A stretch of DNA of 63,690 nt, taken from positions 1-63,690 of the forward strand of contig JBMNTN010000006.1 in assembly GCA_050945755.1 (NCBI GenBank), written 5' to 3'. Made by a program: the position numbers and the translations under genes. This stretch comes from JAQVXR01 sp050945755 (GTDB lineage Bacteria > Bacillota > Dehalobacteriia > Dehalobacteriales > Dehalobacteriaceae). Positions 51,009-59,674 of this stretch are shown one piece after another (position 1 is the first letter of the stretch; every line of letters begins with the position of its first letter). The notes beneath the pieces are model-generated. The model saw only the letters and a program-made list of their open reading frames with translations, did no database searches and was not told where the DNA came from.

Positions 51009-51578
51009 ATGGAACTGCTTAAGCAAAAGATATTAAATGAAGGCAAGGTAATCTCCGACCAAGTATTAAAAGTAGATTCTTTTCTCAACCACCAGATAGA
51101 TCCTGTCTTGATGCAGGCAATTGGCGCTGAATTTGCGAAAAGATTTGCCCAAAGCAAAATTACAAAAGTACTAACCCTGGAAGCATCGGGAATAGCTGTC
51201 GCTCTGATGACCGGCCTTGCCCTGCGTGTTCCGGTAGTTTTCGCGAAAAAAAAGCGCCCATCCACACTCACCGGGACTGCCTATTTTGGCCGGATTCATT
51301 CTTTTACAAAAGAAGAAGACGTGGATATCATGGTTTCTGCTAATTATCTTAACAATAGTGACCGGGTTTTGGTAATAGATGATTTTTTGGCGACAGGTGA
51401 AGCCTCCCGGGGAATGATTGAGATTGTACACCAAGCCGGTGCTGCCTTGGTAGGTGTTGGAATCGTCATTGAAAAAGCCTTTCAAGATGGGGGCAATTCT
51501 CTGAGAGATGAAGGTGTGCGAGTAGAGTCTTTAGCACGGATTGCCAAATTGGAAAAGGGCACCATTTATTTTTTATAA
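51009..51578 (+). CDS. xpt: Xanthine phosphoribosyltransferase
   Basis: A 189-residue PRTase that converts xanthine and PRPP to XMP. The N-terminal part has FLNHQIDPVLMQAIGAEFA near residue 25; the PRPP-binding motif is VLVIDDFLATGEASRGM near residue 118; a GVGIVIEKAFQDGG segment is near 151. It is last in the importer operon, so imported nucleosides, once split to bases, can be salvaged in place. In many Bacillota xpt carries a guanine riboswitch; none is seen here. Confidence 0.95.
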   Translation: MELLKQKILNEGKVISDQVLKVDSFLNHQIDPVLMQAIGAEFAKRFAQSKITKVLTLEASGIAVALMTGLALRVPVVFAKKKRPSTLTGTAYFGRIHSFTKEEDVDIMVSANYLNNSDRVLVIDDFLATGEASRGMIEIVHQAGAALVGVGIVIEKAFQDGGNSLRDEGVRVESLARIAKLEKGTIYFL

Positions 51579-51597
51579 AAGTTTTATTTCAGTATTT

Positions 51598-51632
51598 AAA
51601 AAGCGGCAGCCTGTTGTTGGTTGCCGCTTTTT
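51598..51632 (+). terminator. Terminator of the purine importer operon
   Basis: AAAAAGCGGCA and TTGCCGCTTTTT arms around a 12-base loop, 20 bases past the xpt stop. Confidence 0.85.
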
Positions 51633-51673
51633 ACCCGGACTTTTTAAAAGCACTTGACTACGCTTTAAATCAC

Positions 51674-52015
51674 TTAATCTCTAACCAGCATGGACAATAT
51701 ACCGCTTAAAATTGACAACAAGAGGGCGCCAACTACGGTTGCCCAAAATCCTTGCACATGAAAACCTACTACTACACTACTGACAGCTTTTAACATTAAC
51801 CCATTAACAATTAGGGTAAACAAGCCTAGGGTGGCAATATTAATGGGAAGTGTCAGGACTAAAATTATCGGCCTAATCACTGCATTAACCACGCCCAGAA
51901 CCATCGCTGCAACTAAAGCAGATAAAAGGCCGCTTACCTCCATCCCAGTAATTAGGTGAGCAGTTATTAACAAAGCTATCGCATTTAAAATCCACCGAAC
52001 AATTAGTCCTTTCAC
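51674..52015 (-). CDS. Phage holin family IV-like membrane protein
   Basis: A 113-residue protein with four membrane segments, in the group called mycobacterial four-TMS phage holin or YvlD-like. It shows GVVNAVIRPIILVLTLPINIATLGLFTLIVNGLMLK across residues 41-76, the family core. Despite the name there are no phage genes around, and such proteins in Bacillota are usually chromosomal and of unknown role. GTG start after AAAAGGAGAGG. Converges on xpt. Confidence 0.85.
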   Translation of the reverse strand: MKGLIVRWILNAIALLITAHLITGMEVSGLLSALVAAMVLGVVNAVIRPIILVLTLPINIATLGLFTLIVNGLMLKAVSSVVVGFHVQGFWATVVGALLLSILSGILSMLVRD

Positions 52016-52162
52016 ATTATCCTCTCCTTTTTATCATAATTATATTATACCTTTTTTATAAATGCACGTTAAACCTTATTTGCCCTCCCTTGTTTTTTTA
52101 AACCCCTTTTGTTAAAATGTTTTTGCTTTGGGAATAATTCCTGATGAAGGAGAGTGAATAAC

Positions 52163-53278
52163 ATGAAAGACCCGCGCATCCAAACTCTGGCCGGTAATTT
52201 GATCAATTATTCTATCGGCCTCAAACCTGGAGAAAAGATTTTAATTGAAACAACCGGATGGGAACTGCCATTGACTAAAGAATTAATCAAGGAATCCTAC
52301 AATGCCGGCGGTATACCGTTTGTCTCCATAAAAAATCAGGAAATCAACCGAACTCTTTTGGAAAACGCTTCCCGAAAACAAATGGAATTACTTGCCCAGT
52401 GGGAAACTCCTCGGATGGAAGGGATGGATGCATATATCGGCCTAAGAGCAGGAGAAAACAGTTTTGAAATGAGCACTGTCCCCGCTGATAAAATGCAGCT
52501 CTATATGAAATACTATCTTGAACCGGTGCATCATAAAATTCGTGTTGCCAAAACAAAGTGGGTTGTCCTGCGCTATCCCAATTATTCCATGGCCCAGCTG
52601 GCCGGAATGAGTACTGATGCCTTTGAAGATTTCTATTTTAAGGTGTGCAATCTGGATTACGGCAAAATGTCCCGGGCAATGGACGCCCTTGTGAAATTGA
52701 TGAATAAAACCGACCGGGTTAGAATCACCGGTCCCGGGACTGACTTATCCTTTTCCATTAAAGACATTCCCGCTGTCAAATGTGACGGCCATCTAAACAT
52801 TCCGGATGGTGAAGTCTACACCGCTCCGGCGCGAGATTCCGTTCACGGGAAACTTACCTATAATACCCCGGCTGTTTACCAGGGGTTCACTTATGAAAAT
52901 ATCAGTTTTGAATTTGAAAAGGGAAAAATCATCAAAGCTTCCGCCAATGATTCAGAGAAAATTAACCAAGTGCTTGATACTGATGAGGGTGCACGATTTA
53001 TCGGGGAATTTGCCATTGGCGTCAACCCTTATATTCTTCAGCCAATGAAGGATACTCTGTTTGATGAAAAAATTATGGGCAGCATCCACTTTACTCCCGG
53101 TTCTTGCTATCAAGACGCTTATAATGGAAATAAATCAGCTATCCATTGGGATTTAGTCTGTATTCAACGGCCTGAATTCGGAGGAGGGGAAATTTATTTC
53201 GATGGTACCCTGGTGCGAAAAGACGGGAGATTCATCATTCCTGAACTGGATTCTCTTAACCCGGAAAATTTAATTTAA
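52163..53278 (+). CDS. M29-family aminopeptidase (AmpS/PepS-like)
   Basis: A 371-residue metallo-aminopeptidase removing N-terminal residues from peptides in the cytosol. The M29 metal site is visible: NIPDGEVYTAP near residue 213 and GEFAIGVNPYI near 282 (glutamates), GSIHFTPGSCYQD near 312 (His and Tyr) and SAIHWDLV near 332 (His and Asp). The N-terminal domain has GLKPGEKILIETTGWELP. ATG at 52163 after AAGGAGAGTG; a GTG three codons earlier overlaps that site. Confidence 0.92.
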   Translation: MKDPRIQTLAGNLINYSIGLKPGEKILIETTGWELPLTKELIKESYNAGGIPFVSIKNQEINRTLLENASRKQMELLAQWETPRMEGMDAYIGLRAGENSFEMSTVPADKMQLYMKYYLEPVHHKIRVAKTKWVVLRYPNYSMAQLAGMSTDAFEDFYFKVCNLDYGKMSRAMDALVKLMNKTDRVRITGPGTDLSFSIKDIPAVKCDGHLNIPDGEVYTAPARDSVHGKLTYNTPAVYQGFTYENISFEFEKGKIIKASANDSEKINQVLDTDEGARFIGEFAIGVNPYILQPMKDTLFDEKIMGSIHFTPGSCYQDAYNGNKSAIHWDLVCIQRPEFGGGEIYFDGTLVRKDGRFIIPELDSLNPENLI

Positions 53279-53389
53279 AAATCGTCACTTTTTTTGATAG
53301 TTTTACACCGGAGATTGAGGAGAATGAATAATATACTGTCATTGGGCAAAACTACCAGTGCCAAAACTATCGATTTAAGGAGTATAAGC

Positions 53390-53641
53390 ATGAAAAAATA
53401 TATCCGTATTATACTGCCTATTTTGTTTCTGGCACTGGCTGTTCCGGTGATTTTTCGTTATCAGTCTAAAGCCCCACCCCCTAACCCCAGTTACTGGTTA
53501 GTAGATACCGCCACCAACCGGACACTTACACACACTTCCACTTTTCTTTCTGTAGGGGATGAATACATTTCCGCCGACAATCAGGTCTACCGTATTATCA
53601 GAATCCATAGTGACAAAGCATACGCCGAAAGAATTGATTAA
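53390..53641 (+). CDS. Small membrane-anchored protein of unknown function
   Basis: An 83-residue protein; ATG at 53390 after AAGGAG. A basic N-terminus and one membrane segment (IRIILPILFLALAVPVIF, residues 4-21), then a Pro-rich linker and an exported domain with YWLVDTATNRTLTHTS and VGDEYISADNQVYRI. The last part has the look of a small beta domain. I do not recognise a named family. A good terminator begins at the stop codon. Confidence 0.65.
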   Translation: MKKYIRIILPILFLALAVPVIFRYQSKAPPPNPSYWLVDTATNRTLTHTSTFLSVGDEYISADNQVYRIIRIHSDKAYAERID

Positions 53642-53664
53642 AGCACGGGTAAACCGTGCTTTTT
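53640..53664 (+). terminator. Terminator after the small anchored protein
   Basis: AAAGCACGG and CCGTGCTTT arms, five-base loop, T run. The hairpin begins at the stop codon. Confidence 0.85.
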
Positions 53665-53882
53665 AAATTCACCTCTTGTTTTTTCATGCCTTCCTAATAA
53701 TACGGCCACCGTGTTTTATATATCAAACGCTTTGCATCTAATCTCCTTTTCTCCCTAATTAATTATGCTTATGAAACATTTTATCTTTTGTCAAATTCTG
53801 TCTAATTCCATAATTTATTATAGGAAGGACTTTTTAATTCTTTGTAGAATTATTAAAGTTTACAAAGGAGGCCTGCAAAAAA

Positions 53883-55550
53883 ATGAGTATGCCCACCTTA
53901 AAAAAAATACAGGTAAAAATAAACGATACAGTACACCAGGTGCCCAGAGGTACTACCTTGCAAGAATTATTAGAAAAGTTTTCAGAAAATGTTATTCCCA
54001 CAACAGCTGCTCTGGTAAACGGTGAACTACAAGAGCTGACTTACCCCCTCTATGCCGATAGTATTGTGCAGTGGTTGGATTTAACAACCGACGCCGGATT
54101 AAGAATCTACAAGCGTAGTATTAATTTTGTCCTTCTGGTAGCTGTCTCCAACCTGTTTCCCCATCATCAATTAAAAATTGAGCACTCTCTTGCCAAGGGA
54201 ACTTATTGTGAATTGCGGGGTGAGCCGGTCCTATCCCCATTGGATATTGCCCGGCTTCAAGAAGAGATGCAGTCACTGGTAGCATTGAATCTGCCTTTTA
54301 CACGACGGGAAGTATCCCGGGATGATGCCCAAAAATATTTTGCCAGCTGCAACAAACCGGGAAAAGCCCAACTCATCTCATATAAACCTAGTGATACTGT
54401 TTACCTTTATACCTGTGGGTCGGTAACCGATTACTTTTTTGGACCAATGGCTCCCAATACCGGTTGTTTAAAATATTTTGAACTTCGTCCCTTTGATAAA
54501 GGGTTTATTCTGATTGTTCCGGACAAAGACAATCCTACAGGTTTTTCTCCTTACAGAGAACCGAAAAAACTGGCCGCCGTATTTAGTGAATCGGAGCACA
54601 GAGGTGAACTGCTGGGGGTGGATAACCTTGCTCAGCTTAATGAATTGATTCAATCAGGGCAGGAAAGCGATATCATTCAAATTGCGGAAACACTGCATGA
54701 AAGAAATCTGCACAAAATATCCAATGATATTTGTGCTAACCGGGACGTGCGCCTGGTGCTGATTGCCGGTCCGTCATCATCTGGTAAAACTACCTTTGCC
54801 CAGCGTTTATCCATCCAGTTTAGAGTAAACGGAATTAAACCGGTAGCCATATCCTTGGATAATTATTTTGTTGACCGGGAAATTAATCCCCGGGATGAAA
54901 ATGGTGAATACGATTTTGAGCATATTAATGCTCTGGATTTAGAATTGTTTAATAAACACCTTGAAGAATTGGTTGCCGGAAAGGAAGTTACCATTCCCCT
55001 TTACGACTTTAAAACAGGTCGCCGCATGCCAAAAGGCGAGAAGGTAAAAATAGAGCCAAACCAAATCCTTATTGTTGAAGGTATCCACGGTCTCAATGAA
55101 CTGCTCACTGCTTCAATCAGCCAAAAGAATAAAAGAAAAATTTATGTCAGTGCTCTTACTCAGTTGAGTATTGATGACTACAATCCTATTCCCAGTTCCG
55201 ATACCCGCCTAATCCGCCGAATGGCAAGAGACCTCCAGTTTAGAGGTACCAGCGTCCAGGACACCTTAAAACGCTGGGACTCCGTACGCAGAGGAGAAGA
55301 AAAATACATCTTCCCCTACCAGGAAGATGCAGATTATATTTTTAATTCAGCACTTGCTTATGAACTGGCTATTTTGAAGGGACTGGTAGAGCCGGAGTTG
55401 GAAAAACTCCCCTCCTGGATTCCGGAATATGTAGAAGCAAAAAGACTGCTCTATTTTCTAGAATACATTATTCCGATATCTGCGGAAAAAGTTCCGTTAA
55501 ACTCCATCTTAAGAGAATTTTGCGGCGGAAGCTGCTTTAATACCTGTTGA
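53883..55550 (+). CDS. TGS-domain nucleoside (uridine-type) kinase
   Basis: A 555-residue fusion. Residues 1-70 are a TGS domain (VPRGTTLQELLEKFSENV), then a ThrRS-like second additional domain (about 75-210) carrying FPHHQLKIEHSLAKGTY, where ThrRS has its hydrolase-type histidines, and then a P-loop kinase (about 285-500): Walker A LIAGPSSSGKTTFAQRL near 297, SLDNYFVDREINPRDENGEYDFEHIN in two parts near 328, DFKTGRRMP near 378. It is the nucleoside kinase of Clostridia and Thermotogae, expected to phosphorylate uridine or similar. ATG after AAAGGAGG. Confidence 0.9.
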   Translation: MSMPTLKKIQVKINDTVHQVPRGTTLQELLEKFSENVIPTTAALVNGELQELTYPLYADSIVQWLDLTTDAGLRIYKRSINFVLLVAVSNLFPHHQLKIEHSLAKGTYCELRGEPVLSPLDIARLQEEMQSLVALNLPFTRREVSRDDAQKYFASCNKPGKAQLISYKPSDTVYLYTCGSVTDYFFGPMAPNTGCLKYFELRPFDKGFILIVPDKDNPTGFSPYREPKKLAAVFSESEHRGELLGVDNLAQLNELIQSGQESDIIQIAETLHERNLHKISNDICANRDVRLVLIAGPSSSGKTTFAQRLSIQFRVNGIKPVAISLDNYFVDREINPRDENGEYDFEHINALDLELFNKHLEELVAGKEVTIPLYDFKTGRRMPKGEKVKIEPNQILIVEGIHGLNELLTASISQKNKRKIYVSALTQLSIDDYNPIPSSDTRLIRRMARDLQFRGTSVQDTLKRWDSVRRGEEKYIFPYQEDADYIFNSALAYELAILKGLVEPELEKLPSWIPEYVEAKRLLYFLEYIIPISAEKVPLNSILREFCGGSCFNTC

Positions 55551-55659
55551 TTCTAAAAGTATCACCAAGCCTTTCCATTATTTTAGCAGGTGATTTTTAA
55601 TCGTTGACTTGTTTATTGCTTAATAGTAAAAGCAACCTGTAATAAGAACCAAAAGTTTT

Positions 55660-55760
55660 GAAAAAGCACCATTTCTTTGGATAGGTATTTACGTTTTTGG
55701 ACGCAGAATATAGGTAAGATTAAAATAGAGAGCACAAATATGAAAAGAATAGGATTGGAC
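55660..55760 (+). repeat. Dispersed intergenic repeat, copy 3
   Basis: GAAAAAGCACCATTTCTTTGG, then GGTATTTACGTTTTTGGACG, CAGAATATAGGTAAGATT and finally AAAAGAATAGGATTGG. It matches copy 4 (61498-61593) over about 95 bases with scattered differences. No frame is conserved between the copies. Confidence 0.7.
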
Positions 55761-55785
55761 TTAAATACTCTTTTCTTGGCAGACT

Positions 55786-55808
55786 GACAGCCCGTATTCC
55801 GGGCTGTC
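55786..55808. terminator. Hairpin between kinase and activase genes
   Basis: GACAGCCCG and CGGGCTGTC arms with a five-base loop, followed by TTCTTT on the plus strand. It could end transcripts from either side of the converging genes. Confidence 0.65.
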
Positions 55809-55817
55809 TTCTTTAAT

Positions 55818-56780
55818 TTAGATGGTGTTATTAGTCCACTTGCCGCACCGATCCCCCCAGGCAGCAATCATTTTATCATCTAACTCCACTTTAATTACTT
55901 CGCAATGATTGGAACACCCAGAACACTCAAAACTGGACGGAACAAACTCCAAATCAGCCACATCGAATCCGCGAAACTTCGTCCGGGCACCTGTTTCTTG
56001 CATATAATCCCGCACAATTAATGCTACCCCAATGGAACCCATGTTTCCTGCATGATTAGGCACAATAATCTTGTGTCCCATTTCTTTCTCAAAGGCAGCG
56101 CAAATTCCTTTATTCGCCGCAACCCCACCCTGAAAAACAAAAGGAGGCTCTAATCTTTTCCCCCGGCCTAAATTGTTAATATAATTTCTGACGAGGGCTT
56201 CACAAAGTCCTTTAATTATTTCTGCTTTGGAAAAGCCGAATTGCTGCTTGGCGATCATGTCGGATTCAGCAAAAACCGTACACCGCCCGGCAATGCGCAC
56301 ATCCTTTTTTGCTTTTAAAGCCAGTTCTCCAAATTGTTCAATAGGAACTTTTAAGCGCTCAGCCTGATGATCTAAAAAAGACCCTGTGCCCGCAGCACAG
56401 ACAGTATTCATGGCAAAATCCACCACCACACCGTCTTGCACCACAATTATTTTTGAATCTTGCCCACCGATTTCAAAAATTGTCCGCACCTTTGGATATT
56501 GAAAAACAGTTGCGGTAGCATGGGCAGTAATTTCGTTTTTAACCACATCCGCCCCTACCATAATACCTACCAATTGCCTGCCGCTTCCCGTGGTGCCAAC
56601 TCCTAATACATTTAATTCCCCCAGTTCGTTTCTCAGTTCTCGTAAAGACTGTTTTACCGACTCCAGGGGCTGACCATTTGTTCTGATATACCTGTTGAAA
56701 ACCATCCTGGCCTGTTCATCAATGGCAGCAATTTTTGTAGTAACAGAACCAACATCGATCCCTAAATAGACCCCTTGCAT
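55818..56780 (-). CDS. 2-hydroxyacyl-CoA dehydratase activase-like ATPase (BadF/HgdC type)
   Basis: A 320-residue ASKHA-fold ATPase. It begins GVYLGIDVGSVTTKIAAID, has TTGSGRQLVG near residue 63, FEIGGQDSKII near 101, and the two cysteine motifs that hold the bridging [4Fe-4S] cluster of activases: NTVCAAGTGSF near 127 and AGRCTVFAESDM near 163. FQGGVAANKG near 217 closes the ATP site. A C-terminal extension adds CSGCSNHCE and GDRCGKW. Such ATPases push low-potential electrons into a partner iron-sulfur protein; the two following genes are the likely partners. It is third of three leftward genes, 11 bases after the second. Confidence 0.9.
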   Translation of the reverse strand: MQGVYLGIDVGSVTTKIAAIDEQARMVFNRYIRTNGQPLESVKQSLRELRNELGELNVLGVGTTGSGRQLVGIMVGADVVKNEITAHATATVFQYPKVRTIFEIGGQDSKIIVVQDGVVVDFAMNTVCAAGTGSFLDHQAERLKVPIEQFGELALKAKKDVRIAGRCTVFAESDMIAKQQFGFSKAEIIKGLCEALVRNYINNLGRGKRLEPPFVFQGGVAANKGICAAFEKEMGHKIIVPNHAGNMGSIGVALIVRDYMQETGARTKFRGFDVADLEFVPSSFECSGCSNHCEVIKVELDDKMIAAWGDRCGKWTNNTI

Positions 56781-56791
56781 ACTCCTTCCTC

Positions 56792-57895
56792 CTAGCTGAC
56801 CTGGATAATGCGCTTGCCGTTTTTCTTGATTCGAATTAAATCTACAAAAGCTTCCAGTCTGGTTAAACTGTTCGCTCTCCCTGTTTGTTCATCTAACGAA
56901 AGAGTTAAAACCGGGATATCAAGATCTTCCGACACCTTTGGTATAATACTTTGGGATATTAATTCCGGGAGACAGCCAAAGGGCATAAGATGGACGATCC
57001 CATCAAATCCCTGTTCTTTATAGTCCACAATGGCACCCATATTTTGCTTGGCATGCCCTCCAATAATAATCTCAATATATTTTTCTCCCTTGCGTAAAAT
57101 TTCAGGTTCCCGGGACGGGCTGTAACGAGCCGGAATGAGATTGAAATCCACCCATTCGGACAGGTACTGGGATCTTCTAACCTCACAGCCTAATTCACCA
57201 AGTCTCTCCTCCACCCGCATATTAACGGATGATTCCATCACAACATAAATTTCCCCTACAATGCCAATCCGGATCTTTTGCTCCTCAGGTACCTGAAACG
57301 TTTTAATTCCGTCAATCATTTCCTGGGCTTCCTTTTCCACCCGTTCAAGCTCTCCATCACTATAGGCTGCATCTATCTTCTTTTCAATCAGCTCCCACAC
57401 CTTGGTGGACTGTCCTTTATGCACTTCATAGGCACGTACCGTCTCTATCTGTTGCTCCAGGAAATCTAATAGTTTTATAGTACGATAGGTAAATTTCAGA
57501 GCATGCCAAACATCTCTCCAGGAATGTTTTCCTTTAATCTTTTTTACTTTACGATAAAAACCCAAAGGGTCTCTTTTGATAGAATCAAAAATAATTAGAT
57601 CCACATCATATCCCATGCTGCGCAGAATTTTAGATTGAACTTCACCATAAAAACCCGCCCGGCAGGGTCCATGCCCTCCAGAGGAAATTAAGGTATCCGC
57701 ACCAAGTTCAATTGCCTCAATATAGCTTCCCAATAATACCTTCATGGGAAAGCAGGCAAATTCCGGGCTATACTTGACACCTAAATCAATGGTTCTCTGG
57801 GTAGGCTTAGGAGGGTCAATCACCTCATGCCCAAGAAGAGCAGCAATTTTTTTATAACCAATCGGTGTACCCATATATGGGAAGGATACCTTCAT
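56792..57895 (-). CDS. DUF2229/HgdB-like iron-sulfur protein, larger subunit
   Basis: A 367-residue protein of the CoA protein activase group (COG3580), related to DUF2229 and the HgdB/BcrC dehydratase subunits. Candidate cluster cysteines are in SPEFACFPMKVLLG near residue 44, SGGHGPCRAGFYG near 72 and MPFGCLPELISQ near 306; IRIGIVGEIYVVMES near 212 and the SLDEQTGRANSLTRLEAFVD end at 337 match the family. Function is unknown. It lies five bases after its paralogue and 11 bases before the activase, a tight operon. Confidence 0.85.
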   Translation of the reverse strand: MKVSFPYMGTPIGYKKIAALLGHEVIDPPKPTQRTIDLGVKYSPEFACFPMKVLLGSYIEAIELGADTLISSGGHGPCRAGFYGEVQSKILRSMGYDVDLIIFDSIKRDPLGFYRKVKKIKGKHSWRDVWHALKFTYRTIKLLDFLEQQIETVRAYEVHKGQSTKVWELIEKKIDAAYSDGELERVEKEAQEMIDGIKTFQVPEEQKIRIGIVGEIYVVMESSVNMRVEERLGELGCEVRRSQYLSEWVDFNLIPARYSPSREPEILRKGEKYIEIIIGGHAKQNMGAIVDYKEQGFDGIVHLMPFGCLPELISQSIIPKVSEDLDIPVLTLSLDEQTGRANSLTRLEAFVDLIRIKKNGKRIIQVS

Positions 57896-57900
57896 AGCTT

Positions 57901-58875
57901 TTACCTCTTTTTCTTTTTCTTTCTTAGCATATCAACAAATGCTTCAATCCGTGTCTGCAAATGGGTTTCACCTGTATGTTCATCAACCCGTACCGTCATA
58001 AACGGTTTGTTGAATTTTTCCGAATCCAATTCCAACATTTTCCCCAGCAAGCTGTCCGGACCACAGCCAAAAGCCGTAATATGAATAATACCGTCTACTT
58101 GTTTATTTTTATAAAAATGCATACCTGCCCCAAAAATCTTATTAGAGAAAGTCCAAAAAAGCACTTTGCTCATTGTTTTAACTTCTCGGTTAATGTCTCT
58201 TTCATTTAGCATATCAAAGGTAATCACATTAACTCCTAGTTCCCTCATCCTTTTGGCTACATTCATGCTGACATACCCATCATAAATATCATAAACATAA
58301 CCAATCAATCCGATGGTAATATCTCCTTTTTGCTCCATCGGGGGAACAGTTTCTTGTTCCACCAAATCAAGTGCCTCGCTAATGAGATATCCTTTTTTAC
58401 TGATGCTACGAAATTTAAGCCAATGCTTTTTTGCCACTTTAAGCGCCCGACTTAGTTCCTTATCTTCAACATTTAAAGGACCTTTTAAGTCCTGATAACA
58501 ATGAGGTTCCGCAATTACTTCGCTGTTCATCTCGATTTTCGGGCTAAGAATTTTCCCTTCCAGCTCAGGAAAAATACTCTGTACCATATCCGGCAAACCT
58601 AAAAATTTAGGGCAAAAAGTACATCCCTTTTCCACCGATACCATCCGGGGAACAAATACAAAATCTACATTTTTCTTTACTAAATTTTCCACATGACCAT
58701 TAAAAATTTTAATAGGAACACAAATTTCCGGTACTGATTTTTTCACACCTAGGTCAACAATTTCTTTATTTGTTTCCGGAGAAACAACAACCTCGTGTCC
58801 CAGGGAAAAAAGCATTTTCTGCCATAAAGGAAAATAATAATAGTAAAGCAATGCCCGAGGCACACCAATCTTCAT
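57901..58875 (-). CDS. DUF2229/HgdB-like iron-sulfur protein, smaller subunit
   Basis: A 324-residue paralogue of the preceding protein. It opens MKIGVPRALLYYYYFPLWQK, and has candidate ligands in VPEICVPIKIFNGH near residue 50, VEKGCTFCPKFLG near 81 and TAFGCGPDSLLGKM near 270; ITIGLIGYVYDIYDGYVSMN near 187 and a closing VDEHTGETHLQTRIEAF near 297. First gene of the trio. The family is homologous to parts of giant activase-dehydratase fusions and to double-cubane proteins; the reaction here is not known. Confidence 0.85.
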   Translation of the reverse strand: MKIGVPRALLYYYYFPLWQKMLFSLGHEVVVSPETNKEIVDLGVKKSVPEICVPIKIFNGHVENLVKKNVDFVFVPRMVSVEKGCTFCPKFLGLPDMVQSIFPELEGKILSPKIEMNSEVIAEPHCYQDLKGPLNVEDKELSRALKVAKKHWLKFRSISKKGYLISEALDLVEQETVPPMEQKGDITIGLIGYVYDIYDGYVSMNVAKRMRELGVNVITFDMLNERDINREVKTMSKVLFWTFSNKIFGAGMHFYKNKQVDGIIHITAFGCGPDSLLGKMLELDSEKFNKPFMTVRVDEHTGETHLQTRIEAFVDMLRKKKKKR

Positions 58876-59109
58876 TTTTTACCCTCCAGAAAAAGTGCAT
58901 AATCCCAAAAAATAAGACCGGCCCTTTCTGGTATTGAAAGACCAAATCCGACTACACCAAAAATAAGCGGCCTGAACACGTATGGAAAAATCGGTTGTTC
59001 AATTATAAAAACCAATAACTTATTTTTATTTAAACAATGTATAATTCGACACTGGAAAGCAAACTCCTGCAAGAGCACAAACTTACTGCAACACAGTTAG
59101 CAATACTAC

Positions 59110-59135
59110 AAAAGCCCACAATTAGTGGGCTTTTT
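59110..59135 (-). terminator. ilvBN terminator
   Basis: AAAGCCCAC and GTGGGCTTT arms with five-base loop and flanking T runs, about 40 bases past the ilvN stop. The spacer 58876-59109 holds nothing I recognise. Confidence 0.8.
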
Positions 59136-59174
59136 ACTGGAAGCAAAGTAACAATGCTAACTAAAGGATAACCT

Positions 59175-59672
59175 TTAACTGTTTTTGGCAGCAAGCGGGT
59201 TTCGGGAAAGAGCAATTTTTCCTGTCCGAACAATCTCAATAATTCCATGATCTTTCAATACTTCACTCAAGGCGTCAATTTTATCTTCTTCTCCGGTTAG
59301 CTCAATCACCATCGTCTCCGGGTGCACGTCAACAATTTTTGCTCGAAAAATGCTGACGATATCTACGATATCAGACCTGCTTTCCGGAAGAGCCCGAACC
59401 TTGATTAGTGCCATATCCCGGTTAATAGAATCTACATTAGTCAGGTTAACAATTTTTATCACATAAACAAGCTTACTAAGCTGGTTAACTACTTGTTCCA
59501 ATTCATCCTCATTTTCTGCATCAACAACCAATGTAATGCGCGTCATGTCCGGCTCTTCGGTAGAACCGGCCGTAATGCTCTCAATGTTAAACGCCCGGCG
59601 GGAAATTAGGCCGGAAATATGGGTAAGAACCCCTGGACGGTTTTCTACAAGCACTGCTAAAGTATACTTCAT
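59175..59672 (-). CDS. ilvN: Acetolactate synthase small (regulatory) subunit
   Basis: A 165-residue subunit with an N-terminal ACT domain (LAVLVENRPGVLTHISGLISRRAFNIESI split near residues 4-33) that senses valine, and a C-terminal domain with DVHPETMVIELTGEEDKIDAL near 115. It activates IlvB and confers feedback inhibition. Its ATG lies two bases after the ilvB stop, so the pair is coupled. Also called ilvH. Confidence 0.96.
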   Translation of the reverse strand: MKYTLAVLVENRPGVLTHISGLISRRAFNIESITAGSTEEPDMTRITLVVDAENEDELEQVVNQLSKLVYVIKIVNLTNVDSINRDMALIKVRALPESRSDIVDIVSIFRAKIVDVHPETMVIELTGEEDKIDALSEVLKDHGIIEIVRTGKIALSRNPLAAKNS

Positions 59673-59674
59673 AT

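Noticed and set aside
51674..52015. Prophage signal from the holin-like protein
   Set aside because: No other phage gene nearby; proteins of this type are usual chromosomal membrane proteins in Bacillota.
59037..59171. A 44-codon plus-strand frame starting MYNSTLESKLLQEHK
   Set aside because: Superficially like a helix-turn-helix, but there is no ribosome site and half of it is the ilvBN terminator.
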